A stretch of DNA of 64,000 nt from Arenivirga flava (GCF_030161575.1 NZ_BSUL01000001.1:3116655-3180654); one strand, 5' to 3'. Positions 8,419 to 17,394 are shown, counted from the stretch's first letter. A program made the numbers and translations. The notes: generated from the letters alone by a model not told the origin.

Positions 8419-9291
8419 CTAGGACCGCTCCCGCTTGCGGCGGCCGGGGAGGAGCGCCCTGCGAGGCGCGAGGTCGCGCTGCTTCCGCTCCCGCGGGGCC
8501 TTCGTCTCGATCGCGAGCGCGTCGGGGAACACGTCGGCAGGCGGGCCGAACGCCGTGCGCGAGGCCGCGATCACGCGCCGGCCCAGGATGAGGTTGCCGC
8601 TGCCGCCGATCGCCGCGCCGATGCCGAACGGCACGAGCCGGCCGATCGCGCCGGCACCGGTGTTGGCCGCGAAGCGTCGCAGGAAGGCGTTGCGCAGCTG
8701 ATCGCCGATCGGCCCGAACGCCGTGCGCGGCAGCCTCTGCGCCAGGGTGCTGCCCCAGTAGCCGCTCATGCCGACGCCGCTGCCGGTGGCCTGCGCGGTG
8801 AGGTGCTTCACCAGCTCGACGCCCGGTCCGCCCATGATCATCGTCATGACGAGCGCGCGGGCCCGTGTCGGATCCTCCAGCGCGATGCCGTGCAGCTCGG
8901 TGATGGACTGGGCGTAGAGCGCACTCGCCTCGAGGAAGCCGGCCGTCTCGACGCCGGTGAGGGCGAGCGCGGCGCCGGTGCCGAGCCCGGGCACGGCGGC
9001 GCTCGCGCCGACCGCCGCTCCGCCCGTGGTGACGGCGGCGAGGTAGCGGCGCTCGAGGATGCGCGCGATCTCGGCAGGGCTCGCATCCGGCTTGGCGCGA
9101 CGGATGCTGCGCAGGTGGGCGAGCACGGCCGGCCGGTGCACGCTGAGCAGCTTGTCGACCCAGCCGCCGAGGCGCTCGGCCATCGGGTCCTGCGGCGGGC
9201 GCAGGTCGAAGTCCGGCATGTCGTGCGGTTGCGGTCCGCCGGATGCGATCGGCGGCACGATCGGGCGGATCGGCTCCTGGGGCTGGGACAT
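8419..9291 (-). CDS. uncharacterised Gly/Ala-rich, probably membrane-associated protein
   Basis: A 290-residue protein. The start at ATG 9291 is chosen because AGGAGGAG lies just upstream; longer frames lack such a site. The first 60 residues are Pro-rich and charged. A helical region around RRAKPDASPAEIARILERRYL comes next, and then three or four weakly hydrophobic Gly/Ala-rich stretches (TTGGAAVGASAAVPGLGTG, and a later FGIGAAIGGSGNLILGR) that could sit in a membrane. The C terminus is strongly basic (RKRERS). The GLGTGAALALTGVETA pattern recalls EcsC-like and other small actinobacterial membrane proteins, but I cannot assign a family. It stands alone between the polymer operon and an ABC exporter. 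Confidence 0.7.
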   Translation of the reverse strand: MSQPQEPIRPIVPPIASGGPQPHDMPDFDLRPPQDPMAERLGGWVDKLLSVHRPAVLAHLRSIRRAKPDASPAEIARILERRYLAAVTTGGAAVGASAAVPGLGTGAALALTGVETAGFLEASALYAQSITELHGIALEDPTRARALVMTMIMGGPGVELVKHLTAQATGSGVGMSGYWGSTLAQRLPRTAFGPIGDQLRNAFLRRFAANTGAGAIGRLVPFGIGAAIGGSGNLILGRRVIAASRTAFGPPADVFPDALAIETKAPRERKQRDLAPRRALLPGRRKRERS

Positions 9292-9334
9292 GCTCCTCCT
9301 GGTTCGGGTGATGCACACGCTACGAGGACGGGAT

Positions 9335-9350
9335 GCATGACAGATGTCAC
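9335..9350. promoter_or_regulatory. putative response-regulator operator, copy 1
   Basis: On the minus strand this site reads GTGACATCTGTCATGC. It matches GTGACATCCGTCACGC at 27272-27287 at 14 of 16 positions, both differences being transitions. Each copy lies 57-81 bases upstream of an ABC-2 exporter operon. The TGAC...GTCA inverted repeat suits a NarL-type dimer, and such a regulator is encoded at 25464-26066. Confidence 0.5.
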
Positions 9351-9430
9351 ACGTCCGCATGCCGCCTGACACTGGCCTGAGCGCACCTCAGGAAGCCAAG
9401 CTGGAGATCACTCAGAGGAGGGAGCGCCGC

Positions 9431-10351
9431 ATGGCGAGACGAGGATCACCCATCGAGGTCAGGAACCTCACCAAGCAGTACGGGAGCGCGCGGGCCGTCG
9501 ACGACCTGAGCTTCACGGTCGAGCCGGGCCGGGTCACCGGCTTCCTCGGCCCGAACGGCGCGGGCAAGACCACGACGCTGCGCAGCCTGCTGGGGCTCAT
9601 CCGCCCCACCTCCGGCTCCGCGACGATCGGCGGCAAGCGCTACGCGGAGCTCGACAGCCCGCTCACCACGGTCGGCGCCGCCCTCGAGGCGAACAGCTTC
9701 CACCCCTCGCGCAGCGGTCGCGGGCACCTCGCCATCCAGGCGAAGGCCGCGGGCGTACCAGCGGCCCGCGTGGACGAGGTGCTGCTGCGCGTCGGCCTCG
9801 CCGAGGCCGGCTCGCGCAAGGTCGGCGGCTACAGCCTCGGCATGCGCCAGCGCCTCGGCCTCGCCGGAGCACTGCTCGGCGACCCGTCGGTGCTCGTGCT
9901 CGACGAGCCGATCAACGGGCTCGACCCGGAGGGCATCCGCTGGATGCGCTCGTTCCTCAAGGTGCTCGCCGAGGAGGGGCGCACGGTGCTGATCAGCTCG
10001 CACCTGCTCAGCGAGGTGCAGCAGACGGTCGACGAGCTCGTCATCATCGCGAAGGGCCGGCTCGCCTACCAGGGCGACCTGGCCGGCCTCGCCGGCGAGA
10101 CCACCGTCACGGTCGACGCCCCGCGCCGGGCCGAGCTGCAGGCGGCGCTCGCGCCGCACGCCGCGGTGCAGCCGCTGCCGAACGGTCTCGTCGTCACTGG
10201 CCTCGACGCCGAGCAGGTCGGCGCGCACGCCTTCGCCGCGGGCATCCCGCTGAGCGCTCTGAGCACGACCGCGAGCGGGCTCGAGGACGTCTTCCTGAAC
10301 CTCGTGACCGGCGAGCATACGACCACCGCGATGGAAGGAGCGGGGCGATGA
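9431..10351 (+). CDS. ABC-2 exporter ATP-binding protein (BcrA/DrrA type)
   Basis: A 306-residue ATPase starting at ATG 9431 behind GAGGAGGGAG. It has Walker A GPNGAGKTT, the signature YSLGMRQRLG (a degenerate LSGGQ typical of the antibiotic-export ATPases), Walker B VLVLDEPINGLDP and the switch His in LISSHLL. It powers export of a drug, lipid or peptide through the membrane protein encoded by the next gene, whose start overlaps its stop as ATGA. A possible operator shared with the second exporter operon (27345-28995) lies upstream at 9335-9350, so both may respond to the same two-component system. The substrate is unknown; drug or antimicrobial-peptide resistance is the usual role. Confidence 0.92.
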   Translation: MARRGSPIEVRNLTKQYGSARAVDDLSFTVEPGRVTGFLGPNGAGKTTTLRSLLGLIRPTSGSATIGGKRYAELDSPLTTVGAALEANSFHPSRSGRGHLAIQAKAAGVPAARVDEVLLRVGLAEAGSRKVGGYSLGMRQRLGLAGALLGDPSVLVLDEPINGLDPEGIRWMRSFLKVLAEEGRTVLISSHLLSEVQQTVDELVIIAKGRLAYQGDLAGLAGETTVTVDAPRRAELQAALAPHAAVQPLPNGLVVTGLDAEQVGAHAFAAGIPLSALSTTASGLEDVFLNLVTGEHTTTAMEGAGR

Positions 10352-11148
10352 CCCTCATCCGCTCGATCAGCGCCGAGAGCGCGAAGCTCTTCGGCCTCAA
10401 GACCTGGTGGATCCTGCTGCTCGTCATGGTGGCGTACGTGGGCGCCTTCGCGGCCGGCATGGCCGCGATCTTCGGTGGTCTGCTCGGCGGCGATCAGCCG
10501 ATCGAGGGCATCGCGGTCGCCGAGCTCGTCTACAGCCTGGGCAGCACGATCGCCTACGCCTTCCCGGTGCTCGTCGGCGCCTTCATCGTCACAGCGGAGT
10601 TCCGTCACGGCACCCTCACGCCCACCTTCCTCGCCACGCCGTCCCGTGCGGTCGTGCTCTCGGGCAAGGTCGTCGTCGCGGCGATCGTCGGCGCGGTCTT
10701 CGGCCTCGGCATCGTGCTCGCCTCGGTGGTGCCGGGTGCCGCGGTGCTCGGGGCGACGGGCGCCGAGACCGGGCTGGACGACCCCGACGTGTGGCTGATC
10801 ATGGCGCGCACCGTGCTCGCCATGGCGATCTGGGCGGTGCTCGGCCTGGGGCTCGGCTCGGTGTTCCGCAACCAGGTGGTCGTCATCGTGATCGTGCTCG
10901 CGTTCACGCAGTTCCTCGAGCCCACCCTGCGCGTCGCGCTCGGCTTCACCGACCTCAACGCGAGCGTCGGGCAGTTCCTGCCGGGCGCCGCGGGCGACGC
11001 GCTCGTCGGGGGCAGCTCCTTCAACGCCATGATGGGCGGCGGGGGCGACCAGCTCGACTGGTGGCAGGGCGGGCTGGTGCTCGGCGGCATGGCCGCGGTG
11101 CTCGTGCTCATCGGGGCGCTGACCACCTGGCGACGCGACGTCGACTGA
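10348..11148 (+). CDS. ABC-2 exporter permease
   Basis: A 266-residue integral membrane protein with six predicted helices, including WWILLLVMVAYVGAFAAG near the N terminus and GGLVLGGMAAVLVLIGALTT at the C terminus. The central segment EFRHGTLTPTFLATPSR is the characteristic loop of ABC-2 permeases of bacitracin/daunorubicin-type exporters. It overlaps the upstream ATPase gene by four bases (ATGA), so the two are translated together. Two strong hairpins follow its stop codon. The transported substrate cannot be deduced. Confidence 0.9.
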   Translation: MTLIRSISAESAKLFGLKTWWILLLVMVAYVGAFAAGMAAIFGGLLGGDQPIEGIAVAELVYSLGSTIAYAFPVLVGAFIVTAEFRHGTLTPTFLATPSRAVVLSGKVVVAAIVGAVFGLGIVLASVVPGAAVLGATGAETGLDDPDVWLIMARTVLAMAIWAVLGLGLGSVFRNQVVVIVIVLAFTQFLEPTLRVALGFTDLNASVGQFLPGAAGDALVGGSSFNAMMGGGGDQLDWWQGGLVLGGMAAVLVLIGALTTWRRDVD

Positions 11149-11157
11149 CGGTCCTGG

Positions 11158-11195
11158 CGTGCATCCGCTCGACTGACGACGCGCGCGGATGCACG
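11158..11195 (+). terminator. hairpin built on the GCATCCGC octamer
   Basis: CGTGCATCCGC (11158-11168) pairs perfectly with GCGGATGCACG (11185-11195). Both arms contain the over-represented octamer. The position right after the exporter operon suggests a terminator. Confidence 0.6.
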
Positions 11196-11196
11196 G

Positions 11197-11232
11197 GACG
11201 GGGCGGATCGCGCACGGCGCGTCCGCCCCGTC
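11197..11232 (+). terminator. second hairpin after the exporter operon
   Basis: GACGGGGCGGA (11197-11207) pairs perfectly with TCCGCCCCGTC (11222-11232). It lies in tandem with the hairpin just upstream and before the iron-regulated promoter. Confidence 0.6.
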
Positions 11233-11267
11233 CGCCGTTCCCGGGCCGACCTCCTCGGAACTGGGAT

Positions 11268-11287
11268 AGGTTAGGAGTTCCTAACCT
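11268..11287. promoter_or_regulatory. DtxR/IdeR-type iron box
   Basis: AGGTTAGGA and TCCTAACCT are perfect 9-bp inverted arms around a two-base centre, 21 bases before the HtaA gene start. The half-site AGGTTAGG matches the known DtxR/IdeR consensus (TTAGGTTAGGCTAACCTAA). Iron-bound repressor would block transcription of the heme-uptake genes. Confidence 0.7.
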
Positions 11288-11307
11288 CTCGCAGTCCTGG
11301 AGCCCCC

Positions 11308-12144
11308 ATGCGCCCCCACCGCCTCCGTCACTCCGCGCCCGTCCTCGCGACGGCCCTGCTCGGCGGCGCGCTGCTCCTGCCCGCGTCGACCGTCGCTGCG
11401 GCGATGGAGGCGCCGACCGAGGGCTGCACCGTCGCCGACGCGAGCATCACCTGGGGCTTCAAGGAGTCGTTCCGCTCCTACATCTCCGGCTCGATCGCCA
11501 AGGGCACCTGGGAGGTGCTCGACGGCGCGACCTACGAGACGCCGTCCTTCGGCTTCAGCGGAGGCACGGGCACGGCGGACGCGGAGGCCGGCACGGGCTC
11601 GATCGCGTTCGGCGGTGCCATCCGCTTCACCGGGCACGGCGGCCTGCTCGACACGACCGTCGCCAACCCCACGATCGAGCTGACCGGACCGGATGCGGGC
11701 CGCCTGCTGCTCGATCTGCGCAGCGTGCCGATGGAGGCCGCGATGGCCGGGCAGACCGACGCCGAGACGCTGATCCAGGTGCCCTTCGCCGATCTCGACC
11801 TCTCCGGCGCGACGATCGTGCAGGACGGCGGGACGCTGACCATCGGCGGCGACGCCGTACCCGCCGCGATCACCGCCGAGGGCTTCGAGGCGTTCGGCAG
11901 CTACGAGGCCGGCACGGCGCTCGACCCGCTGACCTTCAGTGCGACGGGCACGTGCGCGGTTCCGACCGCCGCCGAGGCGACCGAGCCGTTGCCGGCCGCG
12001 TCGGAGGGGCCGGCGCTGGCGGCCGGTGACGACGACGTGCCGTCGCCCGGGCTCATCATCGCCATCGTCGGCGGCCTGATCGCCCTCGCCGGCGGAGTGA
12101 CCGCGGCCATCGTCGCCGGCCGCAGGAAGTCCGGGGCGGCGTGA
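11308..12144 (+). CDS. HtaA-domain heme-binding surface protein
   Basis: A 278-residue exported protein: signal peptide (residues 1-31), one HtaA domain at about 40-220, a Glu/Ala-rich stalk, then a C-terminal transmembrane helix (LIIAIVGGLIALAGGVTAAI) and a basic tail. The domain shows the hallmark ITWGFKESFRSYISGSIAKG and later GFEAFGSYEAGTALDPLTF. In Corynebacterium, HtaA domains take heme from hemoglobin using conserved Tyr and His and pass it to HmuT. An iron box sits just upstream. The stop overlaps the start of hmuT, so they form one operon. There is no LPxTG-like motif here, in contrast to the larger HtaA protein at 13365. Confidence 0.88.
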   Translation: MRPHRLRHSAPVLATALLGGALLLPASTVAAAMEAPTEGCTVADASITWGFKESFRSYISGSIAKGTWEVLDGATYETPSFGFSGGTGTADAEAGTGSIAFGGAIRFTGHGGLLDTTVANPTIELTGPDAGRLLLDLRSVPMEAAMAGQTDAETLIQVPFADLDLSGATIVQDGGTLTIGGDAVPAAITAEGFEAFGSYEAGTALDPLTFSATGTCAVPTAAEATEPLPAASEGPALAAGDDDVPSPGLIIAIVGGLIALAGGVTAAIVAGRRKSGAA

Positions 12145-13240
12145 TGCGGCGCACGGCGGGCATCCCCTCGGGATCCTCGCGATCGTCGCGCTGGCCGCCT
12201 GCGCCGGCCCGTCCGGCAGCGGGCCGCTCGAGGCCGTCGCCGAGCAGCCGCGGGTGCCGCTCAGCGAGCTCGCTACCCTCGACGATCCCGGGGCGTACGT
12301 GGGGGAGTCGACCGCTCTCGTCGCCGACGCCGCCATCGAGCCGGTGCTCGACGACCCGCGGCCCGAGCTGCCGGTGACGATCGCCTCGCACGACCTGGCG
12401 GGCGATGTGGAGGTCACCGTCGACGACGCCTCGCGCATCATCGCCATGGATCTCTCCGGGTCGCTCGCCGCGACCGTCTGGGGCCTCGGCCTCGGCGGCT
12501 CCCTGGTCGGCCGCGACGTCTCGACGACCTTCCCCGGCAGCGAGGACCTGCCGGTGGTCACCTCCGGTGGGCACAGCGTCAACGCCGAATCGGTGCTCGG
12601 GTTGGACCCTTCCGTCGTGATCACCGACGGCAGCATCGGGCCGAACGACGTGGTGCTGCAGCTGCGCGATGCCGGCGTGCCGGTGGTCTTCGTCGACACC
12701 GCGACGTCGTACGAGGGCGCCGAGCAGCAGGCCCGCGAGGTCGCCGCGGCGCTGGGCGTGCCGGAGGCGGGGGAGCTGCTCGCCGAGCGCATCCGCTCCG
12801 ACATCGCGGACGCCGTGCGGCAGATCGCGGCGATCGCTCCGCAGGACGAGTCCGAACGGCTGCGCATGGCGTTCCTCTACCTGCGCGGCTCGGCGGGCGT
12901 CTACTACCTCTTCGGCGAGGAGTCCGGAGCGGATGAGCTCATCACCGCGCTCGGCGGCATCGACGCGGCGGGCGAGATCGGCTGGACCGGCATGATACCG
13001 GCAACGGACGAGGCGTTCACCGAGCTGGACCCGGACCTCATCCTCGTCATGACCGACGGCCTCGAGTCGGTCGGCGGCGTCGACGGCCTGCTGGCCGAGA
13101 AGCCAGCGATCGCCCTGACCGCCGCAGGGGAGCACCGCCGCTTCGTCGACATGGCCGACGGCCAGGTGCTCTCCTTCGGCCCGCGCTCGGCCGAGGTGCT
13201 CGACGCGCTCGCCCGCGCGATCTACGCGCCCGAGGCCTGA
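12144..13240 (+). CDS. hmuT: heme ABC transporter substrate-binding lipoprotein HmuT (frameshifted in signal peptide)
   Basis: Periplasmic-binding-protein fold of the FecCD/heme class: IIAMDLSGSLAATVWGLGLG, VVTSGGHSVNAESVLGLDPS and the C-terminal VLSFGPRSAEVLDALARAIY. HmuT receives heme from HtaA proteins and hands it to the HmuUV permease. From ATG 12144 the frame encodes MRRTAGIP, then goes out of frame. The downstream frame contains LGILAIVALAACAG, a perfect lipobox, but has no start before GTG 12254. Adding one C to CCCC at 12164-12167 joins both, giving a normal lipoprotein of about 365 residues. The 1097-base span is one short of a multiple of three. I therefore read this as one gene with a 1-nt loss, probably a sequencing error. 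No hmuU or hmuV follows. Confidence 0.85.
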
Positions 13241-13287
13241 GCCTTCCTCCGTTACCGTTCCGTGATCGGCGGATGCCCATGCGTCCT

Positions 13288-13306
13288 TAAGGTAAGGCTA
13301 AGCTCA
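13288..13306. promoter_or_regulatory. DtxR/IdeR-type iron box
   Basis: The 19-mer TAAGGTAAGGCTAAGCTCA matches the DtxR/IdeR consensus TTAGGTTAGGCTAACCTAA at 15 of 19 positions. It lies about 60 bases before the large HtaA gene, so this gene has its own iron-controlled promoter. Confidence 0.65.
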
Positions 13307-13364
13307 GTGAGGCTGCCCTCACTTCCGGGCGCCGACCCGACTCACAGCACCAGGAGGTCTTGTC

Positions 13365-15563
13365 GTGCACAGAACCAGGAGGGCGCCCGGACGGCGCACC
13401 CTCTCGAGCATCGCGATCGGAGCGCTGCTCGCGAGCGCGGCGGCCTTGGGCGTCGCGGCCCCGGCGAATGCGGCCGCAGCCGTGCCCACGCTGACGCTCT
13501 CCCAGGCGACGGGCCTCGACCCCGCAGGTCAGACGATCACGGTCACGGGGACGAATTTCGATCCGAACCAGGCGATCTACCTCGTCGAGTGCCCCGACGT
13601 GCCTCTGGCGCAGGTCTCCTTCGCGATGGCGTTCAGCTGCCAGTCGACCGCCAAGCGCGTCGTGCCGATCGACGATCCGTCGCCTTCCCCCACGGTCGTC
13701 CGTTTCGCCGCCGACGGCTCGTTCACCACCGAGCTCACCGTGCAGCCTCGGGCGAACGGCACCGCGGTCTTCACCCTCGCCGACCACACCGGCATGGATG
13801 TTCGCACGCAGGACGCCAAGGCGTCCGTCACCTTCGCCGAGCCGATCCCCCTGCCCTCGCTCGAGCTGTCGAAGTCCGCTGACCTCGACCCGGCCGGCGA
13901 GACGGTGAGGGTGACGGGGAGGCACTACGACCCGAACCAGGCCATGTACCTCATCGTGTGCGATGAGGCGCCGGTCGACGAGATCGATTTCAGGTTCGCC
14001 CAGTCCTGCACGGCTGGCGCCAAGCGCATCGTGCCGATGGACGACCTCACCGCCTCGCCGACGGCCGTCCGCTTCGCGGATGACGGCTCGTTCAGCACAG
14101 AACTGCACATCACGCCCAGGAGCGGCTCGACTGCCGTCTACACCCTGGCCGACCACACGGGCATGGACGTCCGCACACAGGACGTCAAAGTTCCAGTGAG
14201 CTTCGCCACGGTCGTCTCACCCGAGCCTGAGCCTGAGCCCGAGCCCGAGCCCGAGCCCGCGCCTGAGCCCGCTGCACCGGCAGTGACCGTGGCCCCGGGC
14301 ACGGCACTCGACCCGAACGTCGCCAACACCCTCACGATCTCCGGCACCGGGTTCACCGGTCCGGGTGCCGCGAACGGCGCCTACGTCGTCTTCGGTGCGA
14401 AGACGCAGTGGGCTCCCGGGACCAAGCCCGGCCAGAACGCTTGGATCGCGCAGACTCACGTTCCGAAGGGCTCGATCGCCGATGGCGCCTTCACGACGAC
14501 GCTCACCATCCCTCGCGGTGAGCTCGAGCCGGGCACCGAGTACCAGGTCGGCACGTTCGCCGCGCACGGTCTGTCGCAGTCCGACCGCACCCTCGACACG
14601 TCGACGACCATCACCGTGCAGGACGTCGCCGTGAAGCCCGCGATCAACCTCAGCGTCGACACCGTTCTGCAGGGCGGCGAGCTCACCGTGCGCGGCGCCG
14701 GCCTCGCTGCCGGCAAGACCGCCGTCGTCACGGTCAACTCCGACCCCTACGAGCTCGGCCGCACCACGGTCGGCAGCGACGGACGCTTCTCGGTCACGGG
14801 CGCCCTGCCCGCGGACTTCGCGACCGGCGAGCACACCGTGACGGTGTCGGTGGACGGCGTCGAGCTCGCCTCCGCTCCGCTCACGGTCGCCGCGGCGATC
14901 CTGCCCGCGGCCGTCGAGGCGCCGCCCGCAGAGACCTGCACGGCCCGTGCCGTCCGCGGCGCGAGCATCTCGTGGAACGTCAAGGAGAGCTTCCGCAGCT
15001 ACGTCCAAGGTGGCACCGCGAAGGGTTCGTACTCGATCAACTGGGGCGGCGGCAACGGCGCGTTCAACACCGAGGACGACCGCGGTCGCGTCGCCTACAG
15101 CGGCTCGGCCACCTTCTCCGGTCACAGCGGCGCGCTCGACATGACCCTGTCGAACCCGCGCATCCAGGTGGCGAGCGCCACCAGCGCCTCGCTCATCCTC
15201 GACGTGCGCTCGGCCGGGCTCGGCTCCAACCCGGGTGTGGATGCGAGCGGCGTCGTCTTCGCGACCCTGCGCCTGCCCGCGGCGACCGAGTCCGCGGACC
15301 GCATCAGCTGGAGCGGCGCCTCGGCGACGCTCACGGCCGCCGGAGCCGAGGCCTTCGCCGACTTCTACGACGCCGGCGAGGCCCTCGACCCCGTGTCGTT
15401 CAGCTTCCCGCTGGGCGCCGAGGTGGAGTGCGACGCCACCACCAGCACGACGCTCGCCAGCACCGGTTCCGAGCAGGGCGCTCAGACGCTCTGGATCGGC
15501 CTCGGTCTGCTGGTGCTCGGCGCGGGTGTCTTCGCCCTCCGCCGCCGCACCGCCGGCGTCTGA
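13365..15563 (+). CDS. multi-domain, sortase-anchored HtaA-type heme-binding protein
   Basis: A 732-residue surface protein from GTG 13365 with AGGAGGT seven bases upstream. After a signal peptide ending in ANAAAA there are two similar repeats of about 125 residues (LDPAGQTITVTGTNFDPNQA and LDPAGETVRVTGRHYDPNQA, each closing with TLADHTGMDVRTQD), a PEPEPEP linker, two more Ig-like segments, and an HtaA domain at about 525-700 (SISWNVKESFRSYVQGGTAKG). The C terminus has LASTG, a hydrophobic helix and RRR, the pattern of a class E sortase substrate (LAxTG). It is probably a wall-linked heme receptor or shuttle with a long stalk. It has its own iron box and ends at two hairpins. Confidence 0.9.
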   Translation: MHRTRRAPGRRTLSSIAIGALLASAAALGVAAPANAAAAVPTLTLSQATGLDPAGQTITVTGTNFDPNQAIYLVECPDVPLAQVSFAMAFSCQSTAKRVVPIDDPSPSPTVVRFAADGSFTTELTVQPRANGTAVFTLADHTGMDVRTQDAKASVTFAEPIPLPSLELSKSADLDPAGETVRVTGRHYDPNQAMYLIVCDEAPVDEIDFRFAQSCTAGAKRIVPMDDLTASPTAVRFADDGSFSTELHITPRSGSTAVYTLADHTGMDVRTQDVKVPVSFATVVSPEPEPEPEPEPEPAPEPAAPAVTVAPGTALDPNVANTLTISGTGFTGPGAANGAYVVFGAKTQWAPGTKPGQNAWIAQTHVPKGSIADGAFTTTLTIPRGELEPGTEYQVGTFAAHGLSQSDRTLDTSTTITVQDVAVKPAINLSVDTVLQGGELTVRGAGLAAGKTAVVTVNSDPYELGRTTVGSDGRFSVTGALPADFATGEHTVTVSVDGVELASAPLTVAAAILPAAVEAPPAETCTARAVRGASISWNVKESFRSYVQGGTAKGSYSINWGGGNGAFNTEDDRGRVAYSGSATFSGHSGALDMTLSNPRIQVASATSASLILDVRSAGLGSNPGVDASGVVFATLRLPAATESADRISWSGASATLTAAGAEAFADFYDAGEALDPVSFSFPLGAEVECDATTSTTLASTGSEQGAQTLWIGLGLLVLGAGVFALRRRTAGV

Positions 15564-15601
15564 CCCCGGTGCCGGGCCGCGACGCGCGGCCGGCACCGCA
15601 C

Positions 15602-15634
15602 GAGCCCCGTCCCGCATCCCGCGGGGCGGGGCTC
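15602..15634 (+). terminator. hairpin after the HtaA gene
   Basis: GAGCCCCGTCCCG (15602-15614) pairs with CGGGGCGGGGCTC (15622-15634) with one G-T wobble. Confidence 0.65.
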
Positions 15635-15653
15635 CGTCGTCCCGCGGTGACGG

Positions 15654-15692
15654 CCGAGCGGATGCGGGACCACGCAGGCCGCATCCGCTCGG
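15654..15692. terminator. 14-bp perfect hairpin containing the GCGGATGC octamer, between convergent genes
   Basis: CCGAGCGGATGCGG (15654-15667) and CCGCATCCGCTCGG (15679-15692) are exact complements with an 11-base loop. It sits between the HtaA gene and the convergent TagH-like gene and could stop transcription from both sides. Confidence 0.65.
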
Positions 15693-15710
15693 TGCGATGG
15701 GGAGGGGCGC

Positions 15711-16459
15711 CTACGCCTGGTCGGCGTTGTAGCGCTCCACGACCTCGTCGATCGGGCCGTCGAGCAGCAGGCGGCCGCCCTCGAGGTAGAGGCCGCGGGT
15801 GCAGAAGCGGCGCAGGTCGCGCTCGGAGTGCGAGACGAAGAACAGCGTGCGCCCCTCCGAGAGCATCTCCTCGATGCGGGCGTAGCACTTCTCCCGGAAG
15901 CCCTTGTCGCCGACCGCCAGCACCTCGTCGACGAGCAGCACGGGCTCCTCGACGCGCGACATGACCGAGAACGCGATGCGCACCTTCATGCCGCTCGAGA
16001 GGTGCTTGTAGGGGTGTCGACGAAGTCGCCGACGCCGGCGAAGTCGATGATCTCGGCGAAGGCGTCGTCGATCTCGGCCTTCGACATGCCGTGCAGTCCC
16101 GCGGTCAGGTACACGTTGTCGCGCACGCTCAGGTCATCGACGAAGCCTCCGGTGATCTCGATCAGCGGAGCGACGCCGCCGTTCACGCGCACGCTCCCCT
16201 CATCCGGAAGCTGCACCTCGGCGACGAGCTTCAGCAGCGTCGACTTGCCCTGGCCGTTGCGGCCGACGACGCCGATCGCCTCACCGGCGCGCACCGTGAA
16301 GCTGACGTCGCGCAGCGCCCAGAACTCGTCGGGCCGCTTGCGGCGCAGGTTGCCGGAGAGCAGGTCCTTGAAGCTGCGACGTCCGCGACGGTTGCGGCGG
16401 TAGCTGATGCCCAGGCCCTCGACCTCGATCATCGGGTGCCCCTCGGTGACCGCGGCCAT
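15711..16459 (-). CDS. polysaccharide/teichoic-acid exporter ATPase (TagH/Wzt-like), frameshifted
   Basis: An ABC ATPase of about 249 residues if read across one frame change. The N-terminal frame starts at ATG 16459 (overlapping the permease stop as ATGA) and has Walker A GRNGQGKSTLL and TGGFVDDLSVRDNVYL. The C-terminal frame has SSGMKVRIAFS, Walker B VLLVDEVLAVGD and the switch FVSHSERDL. They would join as VDTPYKHLSSGMK if the GGGG run at 16011-16014 had one more base; the 749-base span is one base short of whole codons. TagH/Wzt proteins drive export of completed teichoic acid or O-antigen-like polymers. With its neighbours it matches the polymer enzymes at 4256-8397. Confidence 0.85.
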
Positions 16460-17277
16460 CACAGCTCCTTCAGCACGGCGCGCTCGCACCGCTTGAACAC
16501 GAGCAGGCCGATGCCCAGGATCGCGAGGCTCATCGCGGCGCCGATGCCGATCGTGAGCCACTCGAGCTCCTGCGGGAAGAACGCCGAGCGGTAGAGCGCG
16601 AAGATGCCGGCGAGCGGATTGAAGGACGCGAGCAGATGCAGCGACTGCGGCAGCAACGCGAAGCTGTAGACGATCGGCGTCGCGTAGAACATGAAGCGCA
16701 TGATGAGCTTCACGGCCCGCTCGAGGTCGCGGAAGAACACGACGATCGGTGCGACGATCAGGCCGAGACCGACGATGAGCGCGGCCTGCAGGATGATCGC
16801 CGGGATCCAGAGCAGCGCGGTCCAGTGCAGCGTGAGGTCCGACTCCGCGTCGAAGAGCGCGAAGGCGAGAGCGAAGCCCGCGAGCACCGGGATCGAGAGC
16901 AGGAACTCGATGCCCTTCGACGCCACGACGCGCAGCACCCAGATGCTGCGCGGCAGCTTCGTGGAGCGCACGAGCTTGGCGTCCTTGAGGAAGGCCCGCG
17001 TCGACTCGTTGATCGACGTGCTGAACCACATCCACGGCAGCAGGCCGCAGAGCAGGAACACGATGTACGGGTCCTCGCCGACGTCGCGCTTGATGACCAC
17101 CGTGAAGACGAACCAGTAGATCGCCGACATCATCAGCGGATCGAGGATCGACCAGAGGTAGCCGAGCACGGAGGTCGTGTAGCGCACCCGCAGGTCGCGC
17201 TGCGTCAGCAGCCAGAGCGAGTGCCGGTACCGCGCGAACGGGCTGCGCGCGGCGCGCGCAGTTGGTGCGGCGGTCAT
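16459..17277 (-). CDS. polysaccharide/teichoic-acid exporter permease (TagG/Wzm-like)
   Basis: A 272-residue ABC-2 membrane protein with six helices. Diagnostic segments are the amphipathic N terminus RYRHSLWLLTQRDLRVRYTT, followed by VLGYLWSILDPLMMSAIYWF, and later FYATPIVYSFALLPQ and FNPLAGIFALYRSAFF. These define the TagG/Wzm polysaccharide-export branch rather than drug exporters. It forms the channel for the ATPase encoded immediately downstream (4-base overlap). The probable substrate is the wall polymer made by the cluster at 4256-8397. Confidence 0.9.
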   Translation of the reverse strand: MTAAPTARAARSPFARYRHSLWLLTQRDLRVRYTTSVLGYLWSILDPLMMSAIYWFVFTVVIKRDVGEDPYIVFLLCGLLPWMWFSTSINESTRAFLKDAKLVRSTKLPRSIWVLRVVASKGIEFLLSIPVLAGFALAFALFDAESDLTLHWTALLWIPAIILQAALIVGLGLIVAPIVVFFRDLERAVKLIMRFMFYATPIVYSFALLPQSLHLLASFNPLAGIFALYRSAFFPQELEWLTIGIGAAMSLAILGIGLLVFKRCERAVLKEL

Positions 17278-17327
17278 CCGCTCATCATATTGGGCGCGCC
17301 GGAGTGAGCGGGCCCGCGCACGACGAA

Positions 17328-17360
17328 GGGCGACCGGATGCTCGAAGCATCCGGTCGCCC
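17328..17360. terminator. perfect 14-bp hairpin
   Basis: GGGCGACCGGATGC (17328-17341) and GCATCCGGTCGCCC (17347-17360) are exact complements around a TCGAA loop. It follows the nucleotidyltransferase gene on the minus strand and separates it from the exporter genes. Confidence 0.7.
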
Positions 17361-17394
17361 TCCGGTCGCGCGCCGCAGCGGCGCGTCATGACGC

